DNA of 64,000 bases from Phycomyces nitens (GCA_022702545.1 JAHRBC010000003.1:3410001-3474000); one strand, 5' to 3'; positions 1 to 12,663 are shown, counted from the first letter of the stretch. Program-made: numbers and translations. The notes: generated from the sequence alone by a model not told the origin.

Positions 1-3000
1 ATTCTTTTGTAGTCTCAATGAAAAGTTGCCTTGTAATTATGAAAATGAACTACATCAAACATTTTTATCAAGTTTCACATGCAAGTCTGGAGATAGTCCC
101 AAAGAAAATAAGTTTGTTCTGCGGTAAAGCCACCTTAAATGATTGATTAACTGTAGCCAAAAAAAGTTATATGATATATCTTATTCAAATCAATTTGAAC
201 AAAACCATTAAAGGAAATATCACCACTCAATTGTATATCAAAACATCAACGAAAAAAAAAAACAGATAGATTTTCAACCCCTCTTTTACTTGAAAGCAAA
301 TAAATAAACCCAGATTATGTATCTTGCTAAATGTTCAATGGATTTCTCCAGTAGTCCAAGTTGTTCCCTGTGGTCATCTACCGTGTTTTCATTAATAAAT
401 CGCAAACTTTCAATATATATATATATATATTACACATTGGTAAAAATATAGGTAAAATAAAAATAACATTTAAACGTATCAGTGAAAATCTAAACTCTCA
501 GAGAGCAGTGTTTAATACGGCAATACTTTTTAAATAGAGAGAGAGAAAATATTTATACCGAGAATAAAGCACAGCAGATTCCTCTATTGATTAACTTTTT
601 ATAAATTCTCTAGATGCTCTTAGCAGCGTTATCATTCCACAATCTTGATTAATAAAGGCACTGTGAAGAACAACTGTAGCAAAGCCTAATATCAGTCGGT
701 AGTATTTATACAAGACCTGTTGTATTGAAAATAATTTAGTTTTATGAAAACATGATATTTTCAATAAAGCACAGTTGCTTGTAGACTTTTGTACTAATTG
801 CATCTATCAACTATTAGATTTCCATATTGTATTTTCTTTAGTTCTTGGTACAGAGCGTCATTACTTCCAACTCTTAGCCTCTCGTATTTATAGAATATTT
901 TTCCTCGTTTAAAAGCAAAAGGAAGTTACGGAATTTTTTCTATTTTCTCCCAATTAATGCTATGGCGTCTGGAAGGCTTCTTTATACTAAAATTACAAGT
1001 ACATATTAAAAACACCAGGTTGTTTTATTGAATTTAATATATTTATCTTGGACTGGTCAAATGTTGAAAACATTTCTTGGTCTGCAGCTCCCTTTCTTTC
1101 TTGGATAATGCCTTTTATCCCTATTGATAAAAATACTGTCCATTGGAATTAAAGATACAATTTATTTTTTTTAAAAAAATACGAATAACATACATGAAGT
1201 ATTGTCCGAGAGACATTGATTCTGTTGCCTATATTTTAAGGAATAATTTTGCTGTAACTTTTCTTTCAAGCTTTTTATTTTCTTCCTTTTATGTCTTTCG
1301 AGCTTGTGTGTATATAATATTCTATTTTAGAGTATCTTTATAGATCTTATAGAGACTCTCCTTTAAGACAAGTAGAAGGAAAAACTTGCACTCAACTATG
1401 ATAGACACTGTAAAGAAGGTTTTTTTTTGTACTATCTTAATTCCCAATCCTTCAACACCTTTAGTATCAATATTTAATTCATCAAAAAGAAAAGTAATGT
1501 CATCTCCATACTGATTAATCTTTTATACAATATATAGCATTTTATAATCTGGTCTTTATGTTAAAATATTGTATTAACACGACATTTACAAATTCGGATC
1601 ACAACCAGATACATATGTATCTCTCAATTTACATCATTTCAATATTAATGATAGCTATATATATGTGCTTTCGGTCTAATTAAAAACATATAATCATCTT
1701 TCATCTATTACTAAAAGACTCGGTCTGTAAGCCTTTCTTTTTATAAATCTTTGAGATATCTCGTTAGATACTTTTATGGATATTAATAAAAGGCATGAGT
1801 TAATTTAACACTCTTTTTGTATTACTCATTAATATAATTCTGGTATTGTTGTGTATTTTCGAAAAGAATTACGATCTATCAAGAATATTGACTTAAATAT
1901 TACAGCTAAATACAAATTTTAACCTGAAAAGGAGCCTATCAAAAAAAAAACCTGGACAAATCGGAAAATTTAATTGGCTGAATATTTTCACAAGAGGTCA
2001 ATCCAATTTACAGACACCTTAAAAAATTGTTAAGACCTTTTCAAGATACGACTATAGAACAATAGCCCCTACAAAATGCTAGGAATATTATTTAACCAAA
2101 ACATGTAAAGTAGGCTAATAGAATATTATATTTTACCATACTTCTAGTAATATATTATCAGAATATGCTGTAGACTAAAAGATATGGATGTGATTGTCAC
2201 TACAAAAATTAAGTAATGTGTTGATATATAATTAAATTTGTCAAAATCTATTGCTCCAAAAACAACAAACCAGAGAATCTTGTTTACATGTAATAACTAC
2301 TATAATCTTTTACACCAGTAGGTAATATTATTACAATCGCATTCATATATTTTAGTTTACTACATGTTATGAAATAATAATAATATTTTATTAACCTATT
2401 TTACATGCTTATTTAAATAACATTCCTAACATTTCGTAACAGTAAATACCTTTTTACCAAAGTGATGGGCCTACAACTCAAAATAATAGACTATTTGTGT
2501 CTGTAGCTAATCATTAACAAACTTTTCTACTAATCCAATCGTTTTTTTTCTGTCGTTACTGCTGTTTTTACTCTCTCTTTTTTTCTATATTTTAAATATA
2601 CAAAAAGGTCTTTAACTGCAATGTAGTGGATTCCTATTGAGCTTATCTTTTATACACAATATCTTGAATAAATACCCTACATGCCCCAAATGCCCAACAA
2701 ACCTTGGACTGCCACCAACAAAGAAGTACCAAAGTATTTCTCGAATTAGTCAATGGACAAAAAGAAAGGAAACAATAACCTTTTAACCATTTGTCACTTC
2801 TTTTCTATAAAAACTATTTGCATTCTCGAATAAAATATCGGTTCAGTTGACGGTGTTCAATAAAACCTAAAATTATGGATAAAAAAGATAATATTAGAAA
2901 ATGACAAAATAATGAGCAGATGGATGAAAAGTCTTATATTAAGGTATATTTGTGTCAGCAAAAGGAGAATTAGACAGAGATTCGAACAAAGTTAGCCAAA

Positions 3001-4359
3001 AGTATATTAAATGGACTATATTTTCATAGGTGCCTTTGGTAGTATAATTCAACTAGTGTCTAATTGTTTGTAGAAAAGTTTATCCAATATCCAAAGATAC
3101 CCAGCTATATAGAAAAAAAATTATTTATTTAATATACAGGACGACTACACACTTATTGACACTGTTAATTCCCTGCAATACTTGTTGATATGCTTGTATT
3201 TTCTTTTTCTCTTTTCTACACCCCATAAAACTCCAATGACAAAAAGGCGTAAAGTCAAACTTGAGATGTTCTTGACTGATCATCAAAAAAAAACTCCTGA
3301 CTTGAGTCCAATTGATAGTTTCTGAAATATATTGGATGATAATTGGCGTTCAAGGTTAATTTTGAAATACAAGGTTAAAGCAGTTGAGAGAGGTTCTGAC
3401 AAAATAGTGTACAAGTATAAGAAAGTATATGAAGAGTATTGTCTTCATGGATTGAATAATTTTCTTGGTTTTATTATATAGAATACATAAAATATACTTC
3501 ATGTTTACAGATCAATAGATTGGTAGCTTATATGCATTAAGCATACGATTAGTACAAATACATGCTTTTCATTTACAATTCTTGACAGAGCTTACAATCG
3601 CTCGATAGTTTATAGTAGCCCCGTAGTATAGATAAGTTGGGTACGCTTCTAGGTGATAATATCAGCGAGTCAAATACTTTCAAGAAAAGTATAGAAATGT
3701 TCATGTAGTATATTATCATATAACCTTTCAATTCCTGTCTGATCTTAAGATCCTGATCGTCTAAAACTAAATTTCCAATTCTCATTTTAGGTTAAAATCC
3801 TGTAATTATCCGATATACAAATATTAAGAATTATCAACACACACACAAAAAATCTTATCCAGATTCAAATAGAAACGTATTTGCTCTATTCGGGCACATT
3901 TTCAGCCGGGATAGCTTTACTAGAAAAAAGCATAAAGAAGTTTGCGAGAAATTCAAGGAAAGGTATTCTTTTTTCTATTACTATTATTATGATCAATAGC
4001 CTTGGGATTTTCTTAATAAAAAATCAACATCGATTCATTATCATGACATTTTAATTAGCAGTTTTCAAAGCAACCATCGCCCACTTTAATTTTTACTGGA
4101 ATGATGGTTTCATCTTGTAGATTTATAGGATCTTTTATACTACAAGAAAACCCCATCGCGTTTGTTATTTATTTTTATTTCCTTTAAAAAAGTAGTATTC
4201 TAAAGGTACCCATGTTTTGTATTATGTTTGGTTGAGATTTATTTGTGTTCTGTTTTTTCTTTAAAAAATTGAGCGATAAAGGATATAAGAAACTAAAAAA
4301 AAAACAATAAATTACCGAAGAGTCTTGTCAATTGTTGAATTGACTCTCTTTATATAGCC
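1..4359. other. AT-rich gene-poor region
   Basis: I see no convincing gene here. The stretch is strongly AT-rich, with frequent stops in all frames, short A/T runs and a small (AT)n tract near 414-430. The only recognisable content is a decayed Tc1/mariner-like fragment near 3240-3480, annotated separately. Short open frames (for example 1143-1343 and 3573-3785) have low-complexity translations and no family features, so I do not call them genes. Confidence 0.6.
3240..3480 (+). mobile_element. Degenerate Tc1/mariner transposase fragment
   Basis: Around 3285-3390 a plus-strand frame reads TPDLSPIDSF, a stop, then NILDDNWRSRL. This resembles the end of the Tc1/mariner catalytic domain, where the family has SPDLNPIENLW followed by a helix containing the last acidic residue. 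The stop sits where the family has Trp, and upstream and downstream frames are broken. No terminal inverted repeats or TA target duplication could be assigned. It is a dead relic. Confidence 0.5.
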
Positions 4360-5822
4360 ATGCTGCTAGTTCCTTCGTACCATTTTATTACACTCTCGGC
4401 TGTAATATTTGTTGTATCTAGAACAGTAGAATCACTCAAGATTCCTTTACATCAGCACACACTAAAGACATACGAGTATGATAAACAAGGTTTAGATCGC
4501 AACATCACCCAACATTCGTTTTTGGTTGCTAAAGAGAAGCAAATTGGATATAGACACGGTAGTGGTAAGATACCTTGAAAAATGTTCCAAGACAAGCGTG
4601 TTTAATATACCCCCATGTAGGTTATTATGGAGAGATCTTCTTGGGAGAGCCGCCTCAGAAATTCAATGTAATCTTTGATACCGGAAGTTCAGATTTTTGG
4701 GTCGTATCAAGAAATTGCGAGCCATATGTGGTTTGCCGGCACCACCATCGTTTCAATTCTACTGCCTCTACATCATATATCGATATGGAATCAGAAAAAG
4801 AAAATAGCTTGAGAAAAGATCACAACTATGCCTATTATGACGAGGACGGCGAAGACGGCGAAGACGATGAAGACATTGATGATGAAGACAGTGATGATGA
4901 AAGTACGATTGATATAGACACTAGTTTTGAAGTTCAATATGGGTCAGGCTATGTCAGGGCACATCTCGGCAAAGACACTCTCCAGGTGGCTGGAATACGA
5001 TTAGAGAATCAAGCAATTGGAGACGCTGTCATTCTATCACACGAGTTTATGAACACTCCTTTTGACGGTATCTTTGGACTTGGTCTAGCAGATCTCGCCT
5101 CTTCTTCATATCTCCCACCATTTTATTCTATGCTTGAGCAAGACATCCTGGACGAGCCTCTGTTTGCTATCTATACCGAAATGGGAGGAGGTGAAATTGA
5201 TTTTGGAGCAATTGACAGATCTCGTTTCAATGGCGACATTTTGTATGCCGATCTGATCCACACAGGATACTGGATGGTCCAGACAGATTCGATTCAACGA
5301 GGTCCTTACAAAGTAAAGGGACACAAGGCTATTATAGACAGTGGTAAATATAATTAATCATACTACTACATATACATCACCATGTACTTATGGCTATATA
5401 ATTAGGGTCCACTTTGATCATTACTTCCATAGAAGATGCCGAAGATTTCCATAAGCGTATTCCTGGGGCCGAGAACAATGGTGACACCACATGGTCTATC
5501 CCATGCAAGAGCTACTCGCTTGAGCCTTTTGTAATAACGATCAATAATGTGCCTCTCACATTACACTCAAAAGACTACATACTGACACCCATGAGTACCA
5601 ACAAAACAATGTGCCTATCGGGTATCTCTGGCCAAACATTAGACGTATCGAATGCCTGGATTCTAGGCAGTGTCTTCATGAGACATTATTATACAGTACG
5701 TATTTCTATTGCTGCCAAAAGAGCTATTAACAATGGTATGATTGCATTGATAGGTATTTGACTTTGGTAATCAGCGTATTGGATTTGCAAAATCTCACAA
5801 ACGCAAACCCAAGAGTTATTGA
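4360..5822 (+). CDS. Secreted pepsin-like aspartic protease with acidic insertion
   Basis: Exons 4360-4564, 4621-5343, 5406-5695, 5754-5822 give 428 residues; all introns are GT-AG, 56-62 nt, and restore frame. This is a pepsin-family (A1) endopeptidase. It starts with a hydrophobic signal-like segment (about residues 1-24) and a short propeptide. The first catalytic motif DTGSS lies at about residue 90, the flap region reads VQYGSG, and the second catalytic motif IIDSGSTLI is formed across the second intron. The C-terminus has the typical WILGSVFMRHYYTVFDFGN. Between the first Cys pair and the flap is an unusual insertion of about 45 residues with a run of Asp/Glu. It is probably secreted or vacuolar. 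The substrate cannot be told from sequence. The next gene converges on it 96 bp away. Confidence 0.9.
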
Positions 5823-5918
5823 TCCAAGAAATGGCAATAATCTATGCATTTGAATATATCCCAGCGACTATTTTTTTCTCTAATAGATAAATAAACCTTT
5901 TATATAGTATAAATGGCT

Positions 5919-6753
5919 TTATTTCTCTGATTCTAGTTCTGCTTCCAATCTGTTAAAGATATCATCCAATTCCTTGGTTTGTCTATCTGGTACAAATTTG
6001 ATGGACATTGGTCTTCGTAATTGAGCATAGGATCGAGCCAGCAAGTTCAATAGACTAGCATGCTTCTGTAGAGCTCGGTGTACATTTCCCTAGATATATT
6101 TTAAAACCAATTAATTGATCTCATTTGAATGCAGAGTCTTTACCCTTTCAGTCTTGACGGTTGAGATTGGGTCATAGTAAACATGGCATTTGCGCTGATT
6201 TCGGGACACCTTGACCTAGATTAAAATGCATATCCTGTTTGAGCCTTTATTTTCTTGTATAGATTGTAACAAAGGTACCGATTGAATGGTCAGACTGTTT
6301 GTAGTGACAAGTGAAGGTAGTGATTCGGCAGAGTACATGGTAATAATTGCTCTATGGATACGATCAGCCATGCGTTCTTGAGAAATTGTTGGTGTGCTAT
6401 CGAATTCATTTGCGGCCAAAGGTCGAGCACTTTGAGTGTAGATCTGATCAAGATTTCCAGTAGCCTAAATATGAAAAAAAAAGTTGCTTCCAATGAGGAT
6501 TTAATGCTCTCAAGGCAAATTGAATTCACAAGAGTCTTACAGGTCCTGAATCAATTTGACGAGATCTAATCTTTTTTGGTTTAAAGAAACGAAGATATTG
6601 ACCAGGGATCATGACATCTCCAAGACCTTCTTGTTCGAGTATCTGTTTGGGTTTAACTCTAATAGGTCGTGTCTCAGGATAGGTTGTAATTTGGCGCAGG
6701 GTCTGGAAGAGACATGAGGATAATGGTCGAGGTATAATACGAGTTGACAGCAT
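5919..6753 (-). CDS. Mitochondrial ribosome-binding factor A-like protein
   Basis: Transcribed exons 6753-6541, 6464-6279, 6215-6144, 6089-5919 encode 213 residues. The N-terminus (MLSTRIIPRPLSSCLFQTLR) is Arg-rich and hydroxylated with no acidic residue, as in mitochondrial presequences. The middle and C-terminal part follow the RbfA pattern: RMADRIHRAI, then VKVSRNQRKCHVYYDP (bacterial equivalent: VS.D.RHAKVY), then ALQKHASLLNLLARSYAQLR and a final acidic helix. RbfA binds the small ribosomal subunit late in maturation. The assignment rests on pattern similarity by eye, so a different small mitoribosomal factor remains possible. It diverges from the eL34 gene. Confidence 0.55.
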
Positions 6754-7193
6754 TATGAAATCCCCAAAGTGGCTTTCTTCAACCAAAAAAAGAAAAAGAC
6801 AAAGGCTCAAGGGAGCGGAATGGCCGGACAGGTTCCTTGCTTAGATTAAAAGACCGCCATTCTTTGTTCATCATCCTCCATCAGCCTCCTCAAGGCTTCC
6901 CCCCTTTCATCCGCTAGCTGTTATTTGGTGCGTAGAATAAAAAAACCAAGAGAAGGATGGGTGTATTCGAAAAAGGATGGATGAGTGGAGAGATGGATGA
7001 ACTTGTCGTAACTGATGGTTTTTTACTATTATTTTCTATATAAATATTATATACACACACATTACATTACATTACAAATGCTCATGTGCATTTTCGTATT
7101 TTCTGGACATCAACATTCATTACCTTGACCATCCAATATCATTTCCCGACCTCAACCTAAATTCATTCACGGCATCTAGCAGAAAGTTCAGCA
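6754..7193. promoter_or_regulatory. Divergent promoter region between RbfA-like gene and eL34
   Basis: This 440 bp spacer separates the divergent start codons of the RbfA-like gene and the eL34 gene. A TATATAAA sequence at 7037-7044 lies about 150 bp before the eL34 start and could be its TATA box. C/T-rich stretches at 6880-6910 and 7130-7180 fit a ribosomal-protein promoter and leader. No specific factor site is claimed. Confidence 0.4.
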
Positions 7194-7712
7194 ATGGTTC
7201 AGAGACTCACCTACAGACGTCGTCTTTCGTACAACACCCGCTCCAACAGAGTCCACGTTGTCAAGACTCCCGGTAAGAAACTTGATCTAAACATATTGTG
7301 CTTTGAGATATAAAGCCAATCATGATCGTGCGTGGATCTGTGCATTCAATAGCATATTAATCATTTGTGCAATCAGGTGCCAACCTCGTTTACCACTACG
7401 AGAAGAAGCCCGTCAAGGCTCCCCGTTGCGGTGACTGTGGCGATGCTCTCGCCGGTGTAAGTTGGGCTGAATAGATAATTGAAGGATATTCAAATGGGGT
7501 ATTTGGATCAATAAAACTAATTGGTTTTATAGATCAAGGCTCTCCGTGCCCGCCAGTTCGGTAACGTCTCCAAGACCCAGAAGAACGTCAGCCGTGCCTA
7601 TGGTGGTTCCCGTTGCGCTCACTGCGTCAGAAGCCGCATTGTCCGTGCTTTCTTGATCGAGGAGCAGAAGATTGTCAAGCGTGTCCTCAAGACCCAGACC
7701 CAGAAGAAGTAG
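7194..7712 (+). CDS. RPL34: 60S ribosomal protein eL34
   Basis: Exons 7194-7272, 7377-7456 and 7533-7712 encode 112 residues, the normal length for eL34. The start [19 protein letters not shown] and the spliced segment [14 protein letters not shown] are diagnostic. Two CxxC pairs (CGDC and CAHC) form the zinc-binding site. The protein is a structural component of the large cytosolic ribosomal subunit. Codon use is visibly biased (CGT, AAG, GTC, CTC), unlike neighbouring genes and as expected for very high expression. Both introns are GT-AG, 104 and 76 nt. The stop is followed by an AATAAA at about 7735. Confidence 0.97.
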
Positions 7713-9594
7713 AAAGTCTTTTTTAATTGGTTAACAATAAAACAAAAAAAGACAAGTTTCTCTCTTTAATTATTTTGCTTGTTACAGAATTTTGCTTATA
7801 AAAGACTTTATTATATTGATGACTTGGGGTCTCTAGATCTATATAAAGGTCTGGGGATGGCAGTAAGTAGGACATACATCAGTCTAGGTGAGTTGGGAAT
7901 AGTGGGGCCGGATAAATATAAACTGAAATGACAAAAGGATGTGGGGTGGGTGGTCTTGTCAGCCTTTTGCTGAGAATAGTAGTAGTAGTATTGCAACACT
8001 AAATTATAACCAATCCCTGATGTGTAAGCAATTCAAAGATGTCCTATTCAAGAATAACATGAGAACCGTTTGGCAAAAATAGTGTCACATATAATCATTG
8101 TTCAAAAGTTTATTTTAGAATTCAAAACGAAATGCGCTCTCTAGATCTACTCTTACAATAGTTGAAATTAGACACAGTACTTGGAATACATTGTTTGTTA
8201 AAGGCCTCAAACTCACACTGTTCAATCGAAAAGCAGTTTGTCTGACCTGTCAGAACAATTCAATAAACATCAACCAAGGACCTTTGGGCTGCTGTACCCA
8301 CCGTTTCTATTCTGTGCATTTTAACCAGGATCAGTGGAACACGCTTTTGAATGCTCCAACTTTAGACATGATATTGCAAGCACTGTGGTAGATGCCACAA
8401 TTCTGCTCTAAAGAACAAAAAAGGGCTTTGATATACTTGGTAGTCGAGATGATACATTACAATAGAAGCCTCTAATGTCAATGAGGATGAATAATTGTAC
8501 AAATAAATGTAATGGTAAATCTAGTACCAAAAGTGATTTAGCTTGGACGCTTTCTTGGCCTTTCGAGGCATACATTTACTCTGGACAGCTTTGGGTGCTC
8601 AAGAACACAAGGATTTAGAATAAAAATACATGGTGGTTGCTGATAAAATTGCCTTTTGAAATGACAATATACAATCTATATTTTATGACCCTACAGTTTG
8701 GTGCAAGGAATATCTAATTGATGACTGGGCCAATCAGGATCAGATCCGGCTATTGTCTTTTGGAACCAATTGTACTTGGGATCTCCTTTCTCTCCTAATG
8801 ATGTTTAATATTCTCAGGGCAAAAAAGCAGCAGGGTCTAGGTGGTTATTCAAGAACGTTTTTGTGCCATCAAACCATCAGCCATAAATCTAGATTCTGCT
8901 GTGCAACTAGTCTTTTATCCTCTGGTCAAATGAGTTGGAGATTATTGTACTTTACAATAGAAAAACTGGCCTGTATATATCTATTGTCATTGAAAGATCT
9001 CAAGGGCCAATATACAAACTTCTCTTGGACCCAGATCCTGAGCCCAACTGCTCTTTATGCCCAATTTGGTTTTAGAGTTGTACCATGTATCGCCATCAAG
9101 CTCTTTGACACCCTTTTATAATAGCCAATATATAAGACACATAGTTATGTAACCCCCAGACATTCGTACAAACACCCGTGCTACTCACTCTAGAGTGTGC
9201 TTGCTTGCCACTGGTTATGAATTATGAATTATTGAGACTATTCCAGATCCTTTTTTTGTTTGTTTTTGAAACAAAGTCTACCTCTGCTATTTCTGATCCT
9301 AAAGGTATTTTTAAATTCATGATTTATTTTTAACCAGAACCCATCATCGAAAACAGATATTCCATATATGGTAGGGATATACTCATAAAGTAAAAACAAA
9401 GCCTTTTAATCTCAGAATTACACGAAAAAATCTGAGGTGGTGACACATGTTTTTAAAGTGCGCCAACCTATATTTTTTTTTCTTGCGACATCATTTTGAA
9501 AGATATGTGCATTTTTTTTAAAAAAAAATTATATATAAATACAGAGGTGTTTGTAGGCAGCTTCTTACACTTTACAATCAATTCAAATCATAAA
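7713..9594. other. Intergenic region with retroelement relics
   Basis: Apart from the LINE-like remnants at about 8191-9122, I see no gene. The last part before 9595 is AT-rich and carries TATATAAA at 9532-9539, about 55 bp upstream of the MFS transporter start, a plausible TATA box. Confidence 0.5.
8191..9122 (+). mobile_element. Decayed non-LTR (LINE-like) retrotransposon fragments
   Basis: Two plus-strand patches resemble the Cys/His tail after the reverse transcriptase of fungal LINEs. In 8191-8391 a frame reads CLTCQNN, later CCTHRFYSVHF, then QDQWNTLL and a final Trp, recalling the C..C...H....C and downstream Trp pattern. In 8990-9122 a broken frame reads LLLDPDPEPNCSLCPIWF, similar to the segment just before that motif. 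Frames are interrupted and no reverse-transcriptase core (FADD-like box) is visible. These are dead fragments, and the family call is tentative. Confidence 0.35.
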
Positions 9595-11259
9595 ATGCGT
9601 TCACAGCCAGTTTCTTCTGCTCGACTAGCAGTGTCCTTTATTACTGCATTGATTGTAGCTAATGTGTCTGGTCCACAATACATCTATCCAGCATTCGGTG
9701 CTTCTCTCACCACTCGCTTTGGATGGTCTGCCCTGGAGAACAGTCTGGTCAGCACAGCACCATTTGTAGGAGTGTCCTTCTCGGGACCTCTTTGTGCCTT
9801 CATGATCGAACGTCTGGGCAAGAGAAAGTAAAAGACGACAATTTACTCTTGCCATCAACTCACAAACATACTTAGAACCTTGCTAATTTCCGCCTTTCTC
9901 TGCTTTTCTGGCTCGTTCTTGCTGGCCCAAGCATATGCCGGCAGACTTTCTCATAATGTACTTCTTTGCGCATTCTACCTGATCTGCACCGGAATTGGTG
10001 GTTCAGCCTCTTATCTTTGTGCACTTGACTCACAGGTATTACATCGAATTCATTGCATAGCTTTCATCCTCACCCTTCTTTTAGGCCCAAAATTTCAAAG
10101 CTCATCGTGGAATGAGCATGGGTTTGACTAGTGCATCGGTTGGCCTATGCGGTCTTGTGTTCTCCCAGATAAACGACTTCTTTTTCATCAACAAGGAGAA
10201 TCCCAATGATAATCGAATCTACGGATTCTTGATATTCATGGCCATAACGATGTCTAGTGGCATGATTCTAGGCTCCTTTTTTTTGATAGTCCAAGACCAC
10301 CAGGAACCCGAGGTTGACGATGTGAAGCCAAAGAATATCGGCAATGACATTCACCGGGTTGTCATTCAATCCGAAACTTCTCCTCTTCTCCAGACCAAGA
10401 GCACCAGTCTGTCTGGCCTAAAGTTCTTTCTGCACCCGGCAGGCTTTGCACTCTTCTTTACAATGTTCATCGTCCTTGGTTTTGGCTATGTGTATCTAGC
10501 TGGAATTGGACAAATGCTCATGTCTCTCTCTCAAGACCCCACTGTCGGGTCCCAGCATCTTCGGAACATCCATGTCTCGATATTTAGTATCGGCAATTGT
10601 GTTTCCCGTGGAGTATTTGGGACCCTGAGCGACTTTCTCAAGCGCCGGTTCCATATCCACCGCCTCTGGATCTTCTGGAGTGCCTCATTGGCATTCCTTC
10701 TCACAACAAACTTCTTGGTCAGATCAGTCGCCAGTACAGATGACCTGCTGTTTGGTACGATTATGATGGCCATTGTCTACGGTGCCGTATTTGGTGTTGC
10801 ACCGGCCAGCACAGCAGAGTTCGGAACCCAGGTAAGCTTGGAATGATGACCATGACTATTTTACGCCTATTGATGCAATTATGTGAATCTATTCAAATGT
10901 TTAGGTCTTTGTACGCAACTGGTAAAGTATAAAATAGAAAACACAAAGGGCACACGAATCAAGTATCGCAGTACCACGCCAATATTTTCCGATATATGGT
11001 TAAACTGATCAATAATACCATAATCATCTTTAGGGGTTGGCTTCTGTACTCACCTGCCTTTGGAAGCCAGATATTCAACATCCTCTTTGGCATCCTGTAC
11101 GATGCCCAGGCCAAACGTCAGGGAGCGCAGTATTGCAAGGGCGCGGTCTGTTTCCAGAATACCTTTTTGATTGGAAATGTGCTGGGAGTTATGTGTCTAT
11201 TTGTTCTCGGATGGGCCATTGCAAACCAGAGGCCAAAGAGATTGCTTTCGACCTCTTAA
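9595..11259 (+). CDS. Major facilitator superfamily transporter (nodulin-like/Mch1-like)
   Basis: Exons 9595-9827, 9876-10035, 10085-10831, 10905-10921 and 11034-11259 encode 460 residues. Hydrophobic segments fit about 12 membrane helices in two halves, separated by a hydrophilic central loop (about residues 195-235, EPEVDDVKPKNIG...). The first half has IYPAFGASLTTRFGWS and SAPF-type helices followed by the basic RLGKRK loop. RGMSMGLTSASVGLCG is typical of the nodulin-like/monocarboxylate-related Mch1 group. The fourth exon is only 17 nt, but it is needed to give GTQVFVRNWGWLLYSPAFGSQ. It is likely a plasma or vacuolar membrane transporter. The substrate is unknown; Mch1-type proteins do not necessarily carry monocarboxylates. 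Confidence 0.85.
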
Positions 11260-12663
11260 TTTCATCATATCATTCATTTAACCGCATAAACCTTTCAAGG
11301 CTGTCTATTGATGGCCATTACTTTGAAATTAGAATCTATATAAAAGATATAAGATTTAATCAGACATCATCTATCCAGAATGACCCTGCCGGATGTTGAG
11401 ATGAGTATGGACCCGATCCACACTATAAACAAATAATAGTATCTGGGCCATGAATGATAAGGAATCCAGCCCAATATATATATTTTATAACAGGTCGTGC
11501 TTGTACCTCAAAGGACCCCCCAGAGAGAGACTCATCAGCCTTTAAATAAATAAATAAAGAAATATTATTCATTTGAAAAACAATAACAACGAATCAATCA
11601 ATTCTTGTTAAATCTGTTTTCTCAAAAAAAATTCATCAAACAAGAACCCAATGATTCATTAGGTGCCCTTTACGCTCCATCATCAGTCTGTATTCCTCAA
11701 TAGGTACACCACGTGCTGTCAAGTGGTGCAGCAATGGGTTCTTATTGGTTATGGGCAGGTGTTTGAAGAAGTATCTGACTCGTGAGAAGGGCACATAAGT
11801 GTTTGAAGACCACCTCTCGTGAAATTCAGCTTGCTAATACCTTACTGGCATAGGTTGTATAGTATCGAGATCATTATTTATGTGGCTGGATAGATTCCCA
11901 ATATCTACAAGGTGACACATGGAGTGATAGCTGGTGGTCCTATTTAAAACTATCATTAGTATAAGATTAATATTGTCGAATTGCAAGCAATCTTGTCAGA
12001 TTTATTGTACCTAGAAATTGATTCTTACGGCCAAATATTTCTCTGGATTATAAGATAGAATCCTAAATATCCAAGATATTCTATAGCTGTACTTATAACC
12101 AAACAAGATATATATATATATAAGAAAAGCCATTCATCATTTTAAGTAATTCAATGGGGTTATACTAAAAATAATTTCCAGGATACTATAAACAATACCA
12201 ACCTTAAAGTGTTTTTAATTTGTTATTGTTCGGATATGCTTGTGTTCAGACTGAACTCTTCGTGATTTGGTTGGGTCTAGCCAGCATTCTTTTATCTTTT
12301 ACAGCCAATTCCCAAAATATGACCTTTTTATTTATTCTGTTCTTGTTTGTATGACAGTCATACTACTACCACTCCCCCCCCTGAAAACGATCAAAAAGGC
12401 ATGATCTATCCCAAGCTCTATGGAATCACGGCAGACTTTAATATACTTTATGGACCCACCTGGCATCCTGAACAATAACCTGTACAATAATCCTAGTGGA
12501 ACCCACCAAGAGCCGCTATTTTTACTTTGGGTGTTTAGGACCAAGCCCTGCGAACGATAGATAATTTTGGCACCTCATAATACCCCGGTATCTGGATTCA
12601 TCTGACCAGGGCTTATTTCTCACATTAATCATCAGATCAACCAAATCATCCTTTTTTGTTTTA
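11260..12663. other. Intergenic region
   Basis: AT-rich spacer between the MFS transporter and the large unknown gene, whose 3' ends converge here. One orphan open frame on the minus strand (11636-11833) is listed separately. An open frame at 12332-12544 has a translation with no recognisable features and is not called. A short (TA)n lies near 12108-12121. Confidence 0.5.
11636..11833 (-). other. Orphan open frame, possible exon or relic
   Basis: The minus strand is open for 65 codons with unusually protein-like composition for this AT-rich spacer: it includes HERWSSNTYVPFSRVRYFF, then HLTARGVPIEEYRLMMERKG, and ends in a double stop. A TAG directly before it could serve as a splice acceptor, but I found no convincing upstream exon or start. 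It may be the last exon of a small gene or a relic. I recognise no family. Confidence 0.25.

Noticed and set aside
12332..12544. Minus-strand 70-codon open frame
   Set aside because: No family features, start context or splice partners.
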